From the NCBI GenBank assembly GCA_019649035.1, contig BMAT01006587.1, positions 233,830 to 262,223 on the forward strand: a stretch of 28,394 nucleotides of DNA, in the 5' to 3' direction. The notes below the pieces were generated by a model. It ran no database searches and was not told where the DNA came from. It saw only the letters and a list, made by a program, of their open reading frames with translations. Positions 1 to 12,929 of this stretch are shown one piece after another (position 1 is the stretch's first letter; each line of letters begins with the position of its first letter). This stretch comes from Elysia marginata. Lineage: Eukaryota; Mollusca; Gastropoda; Plakobranchidae. The position numbers and the translations under genes were made by a program.

Positions 1-926
1 AAAACAAAAACAAAAACAAAACAAAACAATACAAAACATATAAACACACACACACACAAAGGAACGCAGCGACAAAAAGAACATATTTGCTTGCAAATAA
101 GCGTTGGCTAGTAAACTATTATTCACAACTCTAGTTCATAAAGATTTAAAAATGAAACAAGAAGCTTACTTAAAAGTGAACAAACCTGGCACCGCCGCTC
201 AATTCAGAACACTGAGATACTTCGAACCAAACACAATGTAGCAAAGCAATCGCATGACTATGGACAGAAAAGAACTCAAAAGAGAAGAGGAAATTTTTAT
301 TTATCAAAACTATATATTCAAGTTTGGGTAAAAAAAATGTTGTAGAAAATGCGAGAAATAGAGGGACCCTTATGGAATATTTAACTAAAACAGTAATGGC
401 TTAAAAGGTCATGGGTTTCTAATCGGGGCTTTTCCTTGTCAGCTGTAGTTCCTTGCTCATGGGTCCAAATTTTAAGTTTACGGTACAATTCAATTCTTAC
501 ACCAAATCTGTTACATTTCCTATATTACATCTAACCGAGTTCTCATTTGAAAAATAATAGGAGGCATGACGCTAATGTTGACAATACTAAAGTGTGGAGC
601 TTTCCAACATAGCATTTTCTTCGCTGTATTTTTTGAAAACTAATCCTGATAAACCTTTATGGAACACTTAAAAACGTTTTGTAAATTATAAAAATCAAAC
701 GTAATTAAGAAATGCATTAAAACGATATTATTTTTAGGTTCGAAGGTATAAAAATAAAACCGACATTTAATATTTATTGATTTGGATTACTTGAGCATTC
801 ATAGGATATGTTTATATTGAACAAAAACTCCCGATCTCAATATAGTTGGGCCTAATTTAAGTCTATAATTTAAAAAAAATTAAGATTTCTATAAAACAAT
901 TAAAATATTTTTCTGCCCACATTTAG
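1..926. other. Upstream intron, no exon seen
   Basis: This AT-rich stretch precedes the first recognisable exon. It starts with a CAAAA/CA low-complexity run (1-58) and otherwise shows no long open frame, no RCC1-like peptide in any frame and no known repeat that I recognise. It ends in a usable acceptor, with AG at 925-926 preceded by a pyrimidine-containing stretch. I therefore read it as the tail of an intron whose upstream exon lies outside the window. No promoter or start codon for the RCC1 gene could be placed here. Confidence 0.6.
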
Positions 927-1098
927 CCAAAATCCGGCCACAGCTTAGTTTGCTGGGGCTGTGGAGAATTTGGCCAACACGGCCAAACTGGCAACTCAGA
1001 CGATGTGGGCTATCTTCAAGGCGCCGTACAGCATCCGGCTCTGAAAGACAACGTCATACTGGCGGCTTGCGGATCTAGTCATACAGTGGTGCTCGCAG
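927..1098 (+). CDS. RCC1-repeat protein, internal exon (first in window)
   Basis: This 172-bp exon encodes residues 1-57 of the visible peptide plus the first base of codon 58. It starts in phase 0 after AG at 925-926 and ends in phase 1 before the donor GTAAAG at 1099. It carries a nearly complete RCC1 blade: the strand motif VCWGCGEFGQHG at residues 8-19, a loop rich in D, G and Q, then ILAACGSSHTVVLA at 44-57, the A-C-G-x-x-H signature. RCC1 blades build a seven-bladed propeller used for guanine-nucleotide exchange, chromatin binding or as a protein-interaction module; which of these applies here cannot be told. Codon usage is GC-richer than the surrounding intron, as expected for real coding sequence. 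No start Met is present, so at least one upstream exon is missing from the window. Confidence 0.93.
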
Positions 1099-1526
1099 GT
1101 AAAGTGATATTGAAACATTTTTGTTGGTGTTTTATTGAGAGTAAAAATTACCTTGCGACTTGAAAGTTTAGATAAATTTAGATTTCGGGCTCGAACAATA
1201 CTGCAATTGGTGATCGAATTTAGTGCGTTTTTATCTTTTTAGCTCTATAAAGCTTCGGCATGATTTATATGACCAGTTTTCAGTGGGTAGACTATGCCAA
1301 CTAAACAAAAACACATGCGTGGACTTTCCATATCTAAGGGTAGCTCGCCAAAAGCTCAATTAGGTGGGTTTGCTAACTTTGAGTAAAGATTGATGAACTT
1401 AGTTTAGGTTAACATTTGAAGACATGTAAAATGGAATAGGAGAAAAAAAAACAACAGGCAAAAAAAATTAAACAAGTAAGATAATTATACAGAATATTGT
1501 ATGTTGGTGAAATTTAAACGACATTT

Positions 1527-1697
1527 CTACCTACGATTCATAAGACACCATTGCTGGAGGTAGCTCTCCACATCAGCTCCCCATCCTTTTTTATCCAGTG
1601 CGTCCCTCGTCCATGTCACTCCTTTCAGCTGAACCAGATCAGCTCCCCATCTTCTCTTTTGCCTAGGTCTACCTCTGGATCGTTTGCCCTGTCGTGA
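1527..1697 (-). pseudogene. Non-LTR retrotransposon, C-terminal end of reverse transcriptase ORF (relic)
   Basis: Read on the minus strand, 1697 down to 1527 is an open frame of 56 codons ending in TAG. The peptide has the arrangement found just after the RT domain in many LINE ORF2 proteins. A basic RSRGRPRQKRRW block is followed by GVTWTRDALDKKGW and a terminal ESYLQQW. Immediately upstream on that strand (above 1697) the frame meets a TAG, and the sequence beyond gives no recognisable RT motifs, so the copy is truncated and dead. It lies antisense to the host gene inside intron 1. The similarity is from recognised family pattern, not a search; the clade (CR1/L2/RTE-like) is not assigned. 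Confidence 0.72.
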
Positions 1698-4600
1698 TTG
1701 CTATTTGGTCACTCTTTAGATTCATCTACTGTCGCTAGGCGTGACCGCATATCCAACTCTTTTTCATTTTTGTTTAACGCTCTCATTATCGGCTATAGCA
1801 TTTTAGCTACATTGGATCGATAGATATCAAGGTTATTTTAAGGCGTATCAAACTGCTTATTTTTAGCGCATACACAGAGTTCTGGTTAGTTTTCGAATGT
1901 CGACAACATTGTTGTTTGAGTGTGTACGAAATCATGATATCACTGGTAGATTTTATGAAAAAAAATTAGTAAATTAGGACAACACTTTTGTCGGAGCGTC
2001 TTTGATTACGTATATGTCTACTACTGTCCCTTTTCTTTTCTGAGACGGTTCTAAAATCTCCACCATTTATCCAAAAAAAACCCAGATATGATAACCACAA
2101 ATGAATAATAAAATTTCATTACTCGTCGCACAAGACTTTTTATGCATTACAGTGTATTTTCCTTTAAAAAAAACCCAACAAAACAAATATATCTATTTTT
2201 GTTGTTGTTGCTGCAAAGGTATTTGTCAGCAAATCCAGATGAATATTACATATATTGTCTAAAGATGGTTGTGTTTTCGTACACGTAAAACAAATTCAGC
2301 CTGTTCCTTCAAATTAAGTTTTTTCATTCTTTGTAACTATCAATTTCTACTGTTGCTGACAATTTGGTTGCATAATGTGTATACTACTGTTATCATTTGA
2401 CATTTTGTTGCATATCATCAAGATGTCCATTCCATTACCTTAAAAAGATATATAACATATGGGATGAAACTTTTACAAGTACATTCCTCTAATAAAACGT
2501 TAGGGATTGTAAGGCATAAATGCTTAAGAATAGATGGTACATTTTTATACACCCCAGGTTTTGACCAGAGGCCGGAACATTTTACAAACGTTTTTTTAGA
2601 AGCAACTCGGTTAGAAAAGGCTAACAAACCAAAATAATTGTAAAAAGGGAGTGACTGGCGTGATGAAAATCAAACATAGGACAAGAGAATAAGGAAAGAT
2701 AGAACGTTATTCTAGTAAGTTTGAACACAGCTTGCTCCTCCCTCAGGAAAGCCGGTAAATAATTTAAAAGGGATGTAATACTGCTTGGAGTTACCATTAT
2801 TAAGCCAATTGGTTCCCTTGCTAGGGTGGAGGATGAACGGTAAATCTATTATAGTATCAATTAGATGTAAGATAAAAAAAACAACAAAATTAATAAAGAA
2901 CACAGCATTTGAAAAGAGTTGCTTCTGTTTGGTTTTTAGAGGCTTTTTAATATAATCTTCTACTGATAAAAAAGAAAGAACCGATCTCTACATCAAACCA
3001 TTAAAAATAATAATGGAAGAAATGCTACGCTAACTATGTATGGTATTTAGGGGTCTTTGTCCTTTGGGTTAAATTCAAACTGGCAGCTTTGCAGACTTAT
3101 TATAGATATTTATAGGATATAAGTTTTATAAAGAAATGAGCGCTATGAAAAATAACAACTTGATTAGTGCGTGTTTTTATATTGACCCAAGAATATTCGA
3201 AAGGACATAACTACTGCGGTTGCTACAAGGCTGAAACACATAAGTTATTTCCCTTATACGTAAATATTAAGAAATGAAGTTTCGCGAAGTATTTTTAAAA
3301 GAAAGCGTTAGTTTTGGAGTCGATTTATTGCAGGCCGTGGCAGGAATTGAGAAAAACAGACTTGCGGTACATTAAAAGCACTTTGGCCTTCTTCCAAACA
3401 GTTTTTTCGAAAAGCGGTGTACTTTTTTTGTGAAATAATATTATTAAGTTGACTTCAACACCTTCTTCTGTCTCTAGCGTTTTATATAATCTACCTGGAA
3501 AAGAATTTAAAGTTAGTTTTCATGTTTTTAATACAATCACCTGAAAACAGAATGTGATATAAATGCAAGAAATGAGAGTGGGTAAATTTTAGTCAGTGAT
3601 TTTTCTGGTTATTCACATTAGCTAGTAAAAAAAAAAACTCGAATATACGAGCGCATCTAGAGAAATCCTTACAATAAATCGCTTGAAGCTTAAAAAAAGC
3701 GGACTCTTGCGTTGCGTAGGGTCAACAATTCTTAACCCTGACAACAGATACTTAGAACAAAATGAGAGATATTGACGGAATGTTTCTACAAGGAAAGTGA
3801 TTGAGATTTTCAGTGTCCATTATTCTTACTATTGGTAATCTAACAATTTTTAGAAGTATGGCGATGTGTACTCTTAATTAGGTGTTGTTCATAACCTTTC
3901 GGCTAGACATAGTGTAGCGAGAGACAAGCAAATGCAGAAGAGATGAGACGAGGAAATCCAAAAAAGGACATCTAATCCACTACGGGACGAGGAAATCAGA
4001 GAGGAGTGCAAGAATTGCCGTATGCTTGGAGAAACCATATTGATGATTAATTTACGAGACAGAACCAAAGTCATATTAAATGAGACAGATCTTGCGTCAA
4101 GATTACCGTGAACTTGCGAACATTACCCGTTTTCGGCTTTAAGAACAATAGAAAAGGGTGTAATAAGTAAAATATTCTGTTTGCGATAACAAAGCGAGCA
4201 AATAGCAATGGTCATAATGATTAACTGATCTTTTCATACTTTCGAATCTCATGTTAGATCTTTATTTAAGACAAATCGTTTTATATTATAGAGCCCTTGA
4301 GAATTAAAATAAGCTAGCCAAAATAACGAGGCACTCACGCTTTATGAGAAACTCTCGGTTTTGTGGTTTCGATAGTTATAAATTAAACGGCAACTGTTAC
4401 AAAAACTCTTAGTATTGTGGTACATTTTTTTTAGTCAGATTAACTATTGTACAACTATTACAAAAACGACATTTTACTCACTCTATGTCGATGATAATAT
4501 CAACTCTATAAACATATAGGAAAGTTTAAATGACAAGGGTTTACTCGTTTTGGGTTCTGACCGTAATTTATTTGTAAAGAACGATTTGATTTTTAACATT

Positions 4601-4840
4601 GCTTGGTGTTTGTAAAAGAGGCAAGTCTGGGCTATAGGAAAAAGTTAACAGCCTTTTAAATTATTCCCAACAGCTAATATTCAAAACGAAGTATAATTTT
4701 AGATTCGTTGCCTAAAAAAATGATGTTTTTGCTGAGGAAGCTTGACAATGTCATTATTTTTATCCTCACTTACAGCCCGTGAACTGCAACGTTTATAAAT
4801 AATTGGGGATAACAGCTAACAGATACTCACCTACAGACAG

Positions 4841-4842
4841 AA

Positions 4843-4898
<56 letters not shown>

Positions 4899-4964
4899 AA
4901 GATAGAGAAAGAGAGAGATAAAGAAAGAGAGGGAAAAAGAGAGAGAAAAAGAAAGAAAAAGAGA

Positions 4965-4998
<34 letters not shown>

Positions 4999-5038
4999 AA
5001 GAGAGAGAAAGAGAGGGAGAGAGATTGAGAGAGAGACA
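4841..5038. repeat. (GA)n-rich microsatellite, about 200 bp
   Basis: This is a nearly pure purine tract of GA dinucleotides broken by GAAA and GGGA interruptions. It yields a spurious plus-strand Arg/Glu-rich open frame (4803-5105), which is an artefact of the repeat. The tract is purine on the plus strand and could form triplex (H-DNA) structures. Confidence 0.95.
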
Positions 5039-6009
5039 GAGTAAAAAGTTGTTACCAGATATTAGAGAAACGCGGATATCATCGCAGCTTTGTTTGCTGA
5101 CTTGAGTTACTGCGAATATTGTGGTAGCCTGATTCCCATAACTTTACCCCTCACGTGAAAAAATGTTGGACAATCATTACAAGATTAAGCTAACTCCCCA
5201 TCTTTATTCAATGGGTACTTGGTGCTCCATCTCAAACAGACCAACTTCTCCTGGTCGGGCCAAGTTCTTGATTCATGAAACTTGAAAATTGAGGGCAGCT
5301 TGAATTCGCTAAAAGATATCCTTGAGAACTTTGAATGGGCTCTGACCAGAGAACAAATCCGGTTAGTCAAAACCAGAACATTATGCGTCCTAGTCGGGTA
5401 ACATCGCCGCTGTCGTAATGAGTTTGAGAAAGTCCACGCTGTAGTTTTGTTGTTTGGAGACCGTAGTGACACACAAAGTTACTCATTGTTCCCCTGTCCA
5501 AAACCCTGTGGGTGGCGTATTGTGTCCGGGTTGTTTTCCTCCCCGCACTGTTTTAGTGGGTCATTGGAGGGGCCGACTCCAGGCCGCCATTCTTGACACT
5601 CATTTGTTGCCATAGTTATTGTATAAATTTTCTCCTCTCTTGAGAGCTCTTCAGTTTTAAAAACCCTAAAATCGCCAGCATATTGTGCTTTGACAGATTC
5701 TCTTCACTCAGAACAAAGCCAATCATAAATCCAAGAAGGAAGAGTCACCGAGTTGTCTCAGGTTTTCCAAAATACCGCCGGTCTTGTTTCGTAACTCCAG
5801 TCACTGTTGCGTGGGAAAATGATCATAGCCCAAGCGAAGACATTCTTTAAGGTTCAGCTTCACCTAATGCTAACGATGAGAAACACCTGAGGCCAATTTT
5901 TTAAATAAACACAACACAAAATCATTGTCTTGGGACAATGTGAGCTTTTCAACGCCTTCTCTCGTCAAGCTCAACCCATTCCAGTTGTTTTGAATTTTAC
6001 TTTCTAAAC

Positions 6010-6112
6010 ATCTCTCTCTCTCTCTTTCCTCCTCCGCTCTCTCTGTCTCTCTTCCTATCTTTCTCTCTCTGTCTCTCTCCCTCTCTCTTTCTCCCTGCCT
6101 CTATGTAACTTG
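6010..6112. repeat. (CT)n-rich microsatellite
   Basis: A pyrimidine tract of CT dinucleotides with CTGT and CCT interruptions, the opposite strand polarity to the GA tract at 4841-5038. No coding potential. Confidence 0.9.
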
Positions 6113-7849
6113 CTCTTAAGATAAACTATCGTCGTTTTTTGTTTGCTTCAATGTTGTTTTAACATCCAAAGCTAGGCCCAATCTTTTTGAAAGTGCAATC
6201 AATAAATTGACCATCTATGCCAGGTTTTTTGTGTGGCAATATTAGATAATTTTATCATTCTCGATAAGCGTTTCGAATAGGCTGCATTACACGGAATTTT
6301 CGAGTTGCCCTTATTTAAGGTTATTAATGGACAAATTGTTAAAAAAAGTATCGCTCCCAACTCTGCTGTATGAAGCATAAAGAACGTAAAATGTTATAAC
6401 CACCTACACAAAAACCTTTAAATGTACAATAAAAGCTCGGCTGGCTGTTTCTTTTTATGCCCCCGTTTTATCAGATTTTAAATCCACCACTCCACCGCTA
6501 AAACTTAATTTACGGACCCTAAGATTTTTGACACGGTTATTATTTGTTAATGACATCTTGCGCTCGCTCGGAGGCAACGCAATTTCCACATGTCACGCCA
6601 GTGAAAGTTGAGAATTATTGTAAATTCTCTTCCCATTTTTTTTGTCTTTCCCGCTTTGAGAAAAAGGGGGCAAGAGGGTAGGGAGGGGGGGGGGGGAGGT
6701 TAAGTTTGTAGTCCTGCTTGACAAGAGTTTGTCCAGTGAAGATCTTGGTTCGTTCCAAGACCTCTCTTCAGAACCTGAATCGATCTCATGTCTTTTCCTC
6801 TAAAAAGCAGTTTTTTAAAACTGTAAGTTTCAACTGTTTGGTGCCCTAGCAGAGCGGCGAGCCTACGACATTGCAGTTATACTCCTACCTTTGATTCCTA
6901 GTAAAGTTTAAATTGTTCCAAGCGTTATACCCATCCTCGCTTATTCATTTTTTTAATTCTTAAAATTAGATAAATCTCAAAACTTTGTTTAGTAACTTTT
7001 GTCTGACAACCTAATCCTATATTAAAGAAATATAGAAATTTTTTGCCAACTGCTGCGGGTTCAGAAAGAGGCTAAAACCTTTCAATTGTGTATTAATAGG
7101 TAATGCATCATTCCAGGGACATTCACCAAAATCTGGACATTTTCAGCCTAAAACAATGATAATTTTTTTTTTCGTTTTTGAGTTTTTTGCTTTATTCGCT
7201 AATTGAGATTTTGACCTAGATAAAGCACAGCCAGAAAAATATACTCCTGACTGAGCGCTAGAACGCGCTTATTGACAGAGCCAAAACTCAGTGTTTCTAA
7301 CCCAAGATCAGAAGTAGAAACTTCTAATTTTGCCTAGCCTCGCTCTGCATTAAACTCTCGGTCGTTAGGAAAGCTTAAAGGACGTGAAACTTAGAACTTA
7401 TGATAGCCGGAGCTGTTAGTAATGTAAACTAAAAATTTAATCGTGTAATGGATCCAGATCCAGATCTAAATCTAAATAACGATAATGTCTTTGAGATTGG
7501 CAGGCGTGGCTGCAAAAAAAAACTCTCATGATTTAGGACCAAATAGATGATGGAATAAGGACATACAAACAGACATGTGTAAATAGAGATGTAAAGACAG
7601 AATGAAACTGAAATAAACAGAGAGATAGAGAGAAGGGATGGATAGAGAGATAAAGAGTAGAACCGTTGCTAATCTATACTCAGCTGTTTTACATCCACAG
7701 ACCGGCATAAACTAAAATCCTGCCATGGAATCTAGATCTAGATGTATGTTATCAAGATTAATATTGCAACAAAAACTCATGGTTTATGATCAAAAGAGAG
7801 GGTGGGAGACGAAAAGACAAACAAATATGTAGGCCTACGAACAAAGACG

Positions 7850-7915
7850 TAAAGACGAAGCTAGAGATAGACAGATAGATAGATATATAGACAGATAGAG
7901 GGGGATGGACTAAGA
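7850..7915. repeat. GATA/GACA-rich short tandem repeat
   Basis: An interrupted array of GATA with related GACA and GATATA units, inside a broader purine-rich zone that begins about 7550 (also GATAGAGA at 7620-7655). Typical invertebrate simple repeat; no gene. Confidence 0.8.
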
Positions 7916-8820
7916 TAAAGAGGAGGGTATAACGGTTACAGGGACATAAAAAATATTAAGAAGTCATTTAGAAGAAACTCAAAAATAGAATGCTAGACGC
8001 GCAGAAGGTAAGCTTGCGGAAAGAGGAAGACAAATCCGACGTAGATAATAATATAACATATGAGGACAAAAAGTTAAGAAGGGAAAGTTTAAGTTGGAGG
8101 TTAGCTCATTCTTAGATTCTTTATTTAAAACGATTCCGTTGTCTTCGCTTAAATCTGCGAAATTCGCGGGCATTTTACTAGGTTTATAACTACCTGTTAG
8201 TTAAAAAATATTTATCCAATATTGCCCCCTGACAATGCTAATAAATTTTAAAAAATCTTCAAGAACTCCAGATGTTGAAAGGGATGTTTTCCATGTATGG
8301 TAAAAATAGCATATTCAATAAATAAGGTTTACACGCATGCTAAAGCTCCTATATCAGGTTATTCTCTGCGTTTTATATTTAGCCCATATGAATTAAAAAA
8401 CCCGCGCATACATACAAGAATTTCCAAGCGTATAATATCTACAGAAGGTGTGAGCGTAAGAATAAAAAGAGGGGACAGGACTGGAGCGAAAAGAAAATTG
8501 GGAGAAAGAGTGAAAGATAAAGGGGTTGATCAACTCAAAGGGCCTAGAAAATTCTTAGAAGGATATATACAATAAAGACATACGTATACTTTATTAGGCA
8601 ATGGAAAGGCTTCTCTCGGTTACATAGTTATGATAGTTCGGCTTTCCTGTTTCCAGGAGTCCTGTCTTGTAACTCCTTTCCTTTTCGACGTTGTCGAACA
8701 CAAAAATAAGAATAACCCTCTCCCAGCTAACAGCACCACACTTTTCCAACCTCATCTATGCAGTGCTATTCACACACCAGGAAATATATTAATATGCGCG
8801 TATCGATTTTTGCGGGCCAC

Positions 8821-9090
8821 TTCATTCCATCATCATCAGCATCACTATCAGCATTGCCATCATCATCACTATCATTCTCACGACTGTTCAGTTAACGGTC
8901 AAAGCCGAGCCTTGCACAGCACAAAGGGTTTTCATTTAGGTCTATTCTGTAGAGGCATCGCTCAGTTCATTTTCTCCCCTATGAATTTAGCCGTTGACCC
9001 TCAACCTCTCTTCCTCTCTCTCTCCATCTCTCTCTTCTTCTTTTTCTTCTCTCTCTCTCTCTCTCTCTCCCTCTCTCTCTTTTTATTTTT
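8821..9090. repeat. CAT-rich tract followed by (CT)n microsatellite
   Basis: 8821-8880 is an interrupted CAT/CAC run and 9008-9082 is a CT run with T-rich breaks. Together they create the His-rich and Leu/Ser/Phe-rich plus-strand open frame at 8630-9118, which I treat as non-coding. Confidence 0.85.
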
Positions 9091-9721
9091 CACCTTTCTT
9101 CTAATCTCATTTTTGTAGGGCGTTTTTTTTGTATATCTGTCCGCATGCCTCCAATCAAAGTACTTATTTCCCGGTACCTGTTTATTTGCCTCCCTTTTTC
9201 GTTATCATCTTCTTTCCCTCTATCTCTGTTTTACGGCCAATTCTTGAGCGCTCCCAAACTCCCGTCCATGTTTCTACGTTACATTTATTGTAACCCCCCC
9301 CCCTCAATCTTTGAGTCTTTCTACAGAATTCCTCCTAAATTTGTCTCTTCTACTATAACTTCATCTTACTGTTTTTGACTGGTTATATCTTCTCATCTAT
9401 TTGTTTTTACCCTTCTTCTTACTTTCTTGCGTCATCGAGGAGGTAGAGTCTTTTTTCATAGGTCTTCCTTGAGTAATTTCTATTTAGAGATTAAGTGCGG
9501 AAACCGAATTCTAAAAGCAAACATTAGTACCGGGTACTCTGTTTCTCAACTACTCACATGTCCTAATTTGTAAGATGATTGATAGTCAAAACATTAGGGT
9601 TACAGTTAAGACAGATCAAGCCCATTTCACATCTTCTGTCTTAGGCTTATTGTTATATATATATTTTTTTTTCCTCTCAGTAGCACTTCTAATTTTCTAT
9701 GATTGTCCATCTCAATCCCTT

Positions 9722-9975
9722 TTTCTCTCTCTTCCTCTACCCCCCCCCCCACACACGCTCTCTCTCTCTGACCATCTACCTATCTAATGATTTGTTCTCC
9801 TTCACTTCTTTGGTTCTTCCTCTTTTCCTAATTTTTTTCTCTGTCTATCTTTGCACGTCACTCTTATTTATTGATTTAAATATCTATTCTCTCTCTTTCA
9901 CGCACACACACACACCATCAAACACACACCATCACACTACCACATCATCACACACACACACACTCTCTCTCTCTT
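9722..9975. repeat. CT, C-run and (CA)n compound microsatellite
   Basis: CT-rich sequence with a C homopolymer near 9740, then ACAC arrays with CATCA interruptions at about 9900-9965 and a final CT run. It is compound and imperfect. The overlapping 9575-9787 and 9699-10151 open frames follow from the low complexity. Confidence 0.85.
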
Positions 9976-10689
9976 CCTTTGTTTCTCACATCATGTCAAG
10001 AAATCATGCACACACAACATTCAAGCCTTTAATTAAACGTTGTTTTATACCTCTTCCATGCTGCTCTGAGTCACATACATTATTTGTTTTGTCCGCCTAT
10101 TTCTCCGTCGGTCTACAAGCGTATTCGAAATATCCGGTTTTCGATGTCTGATGATGCGCTGGAGCTCTCGTTTTGTCCATATCCCTCACACTTCCCTTTC
10201 CCTGTTCTCTCCAGTAACATCGTCTTGAAAACCAAGCCTTCAGTTCACTCTCATAAGTGTAAAATGTATACCCCTCTCCAAAAACGAAAAAAAAACAACT
10301 AATGCACCTTTTTGAAGAAATAGCGTGTTCTTTGCACGATCAATCACGTTTATTGTTTGAAGATAATTCATACAATGTGAGACACGAGACATAATGTGCA
10401 CTAAACAAAAATTAGTGCTTGTCTGGGATTGTATATATTCTAAATTTAACTTCTCACTATTTTTTTTCATTTTAGGGAGGGTTAAAAATTAAGTGGTTAC
10501 TTTATATTTAATAGGTTCACGAAGTTAGAAAAAACAGTAAGTAAATACATAGATAGAAAGGCAAACGTAAAGGACGAAACAGAAAAATAGCTTGAGAGTA
10601 AATGTTTAAAAAACAAAACGAGCAAAAGATAATAATGGTTTTGAAAATGACAGCTCGAGTGAGACAAAAAAAGCCAAAACAAATTAGAC

Positions 10690-11580
10690 TGAAATAAAGA
10701 CCATCAAGAGCTTCCCTGGTTTTATCGCTTTTCGATTTGGTGCAACATAATGTTACATGAGGAACATTTCAAGAACTTCAACAAAACATTATACATAACA
10801 GGGATGTTAATATGCATGAGGCGCAAATGTGGATCAAATTTAGACCCGAACATTAATTTGAAATTACTGAAAGGAAAACCACTCTTACAAACGCTTTCAG
10901 ATCGTATCGTTGGCAGCCCTGGTCTCATCTAACTGAGCGGAGCCGTTTTCTTTATACCCACATTTGTATAAATGTTGAGTTTGGCTTTTTTAACGTAATG
11001 GTTGCTCTGTGGGTCAGAGATCTTGTACCCGATGGGCCGGCACTGGCAAATGGCTACAGTCGATCTTCTGTGGAGATATGCTGGTTGTCCATAGCCGGGC
11101 CAATTTCAGATAATATTCTTTCTACATTACCGCCTCCGGCCTGGTTTAATCCAGGGCTAAGACCGGTTGTTCTGACTCCAGGAAAAACCAAAGGAGATAA
11201 TTCTTCACGGGCCAGATGAACAAGTCTGAGTAAATCTCCGCGCCGTTGACGTGAGAGATTAAGTCCAGAAAACCTGAACTGAACTGAAAGAAGAGAGGCG
11301 AGAACGGAAGAGGAAAAAGAAACACGAGAAGCTGGGAACTCTTCAGACTACGCTGACTATTAATCCCCCTTTCTCAAGAAGTAATGTCTTGAGTTGTAGC
11401 CCTTAGATTGTGAGGGACAGATAAAGTTGTGGAAGTTTTGTCCCAGACTTCTCTCGGTCTAACGAGGCCCACTGGTCTCAAATCGTAACGGCCATTAGTA
11501 TTTTGGTCAGTTCGTCCATGAGGCTAGCTAAAAGATTTAACGCCCGAACGTGTCGCTTTTAAATTGCTTCCAGTACTCCT
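10690..11580. other. GC-balanced unique island inside intron 1
   Basis: This stretch is of clearly higher complexity and GC than the flanking intron and is free of microsatellite. It includes open frames on both strands around 10722-10932 and on the plus strand at 10998-11219, none with a recognisable domain or splice framing. Homeobox/POU-like words occur near 10808-10825 (TTAATATGCATGAG). It may be an old repeat or a conserved non-coding (enhancer) block; the sequence alone cannot separate these. Confidence 0.3.
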
Positions 11581-11992
11581 CGCATCTCTGAAGCCCACAA
11601 CCTTTTCTTTGTGCTGGGGTTTCTTTAACGTCAATGAGAGATCAACGCGTGACAAGTTCTCCCACTTATGCCTGGATCTCAAACGTGTGTCAACATTTGT
11701 CCGCTTTTCAGCCTTGATTTACAGGTACCGTATTCTAATAGGCCAAGAGTTCCTTAACAACCCTAAAATAATTCTCTTGCCTTTTCATATTTCCGTGACC
11801 CCTCTGAATATTACTTCTACAATCAATGAGACCTGAGGTCTAAAAAAATCTGACCCTAGTGGCATCTGGCTCTTTGTAATTCACATTTATAATAATTCAA
11901 CCAAGTTTTCATCTCTTCTATGGAGTTCCCCAGTTTCAGTAGCTCATAAAATTATTTGTCTCAAATAAAGCAAGGATATGTGTTTGTTTTAG

Positions 11993-12070
11993 AGAGAAAG
12001 AGAAAAAGAGGTTGAGACAGAGAAAAGAGAGAGAAATAGATAGAGAAAGAGATAGACAGATAGAGAGAGG

Positions 12071-12122
<52 letters not shown>

Positions 12123-12125
12123 AGG
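11993..12125. repeat. (GA)n microsatellite
   Basis: GA and GATA runs ending in a pure GA array at about 12073-12118. The Leu/Ser-rich minus-strand frame at 11936-12148 is its shadow. Confidence 0.93.
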
Positions 12126-12350
12126 AGGAGGAACTGGACGTGATGCATTTTACATTTGAATAAAGAGATAAAAAATAGTCATTTATGTATTTTGAAATTT
12201 ACTGTGCAAAAGTGTTGAACACTAAGTTGACACACGTAAATTGCCATTATTCATATAGATTTGAAAAAAATATTTGGCTAACTACTCTTATAACTTTATA
12301 TTTTGGGAAAGGGCGGTTCATAAATGATACTAGCACATGTACTGCTTTTG

Positions 12351-12360
12351 CTGCTGCTAT

Positions 12361-12432
<72 letters not shown>

Positions 12433-12502
12433 CATTGTTGTTATTTTTGTTATTGTTATCATTGTTATTATTATTATGATTATTAATTATTATTATTATT
12501 AC
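12351..12502. repeat. (TAC)n then (TTA)n compound trinucleotide repeat
   Basis: About 24 perfect ACT/TAC units span 12361-12432, followed by imperfect GTTATT and TTATTA units to 12502. Poly-Thr, poly-Val and poly-Ser frames on both strands here are artefacts. Confidence 0.95.
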
Positions 12503-12703
12503 CTTAGCATCTCTCAACCTGCCGATATGTTTGTCTTCGTGAGCTTTGATTAGGATGTCGGTGGTAAAGAAGATTCAACTTGAAGTGTTATGGTCTTGGG
12601 TTTATATTGAGTTGATGATGATGATAGCTTTAACTATAATAGCCTTTATGAATACATTGTATGGTAACGCATATAATATTGGTGAGGATAAAAACGATTA
12701 TGG

Positions 12704-12741
12704 TGATGAGGATGATGATGATAATAATAATCATTGTAGTG

Positions 12742-12782
<41 letters not shown>

Positions 12783-12864
12783 TAAGAATGATAATAAAGG
12801 TAATAACAACAACAATAACCATAATGATAATAATAATAATAGTAATAGAATAATAATAACAAAA

Positions 12865-12909
<45 letters not shown>
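12704..12909. repeat. (GAT)n/(AAT)n compound trinucleotide repeat
   Basis: GAT units, a long AAT array (about 12740-12780), mixed AAC/AAT, then about 15 GAT units ending at 12909. Only 200 bp from the TAC repeat, so the pair forms a roughly 560-bp trinucleotide-rich block. Confidence 0.95.
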
Positions 12910-12929
12910 TTATCTCTGCGAAAACTCCA

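Noticed and set aside
4803..5105. 100-residue Arg/Glu/Lys-rich plus-strand frame
   Set aside because: Wholly generated by the GA microsatellite; no start context, splice framing or family.
5185..5472. 95-residue minus-strand frame in a GC-richer stretch
   Set aside because: No recognisable motif, no splice context and no agreement with the neighbouring gene; likely chance.
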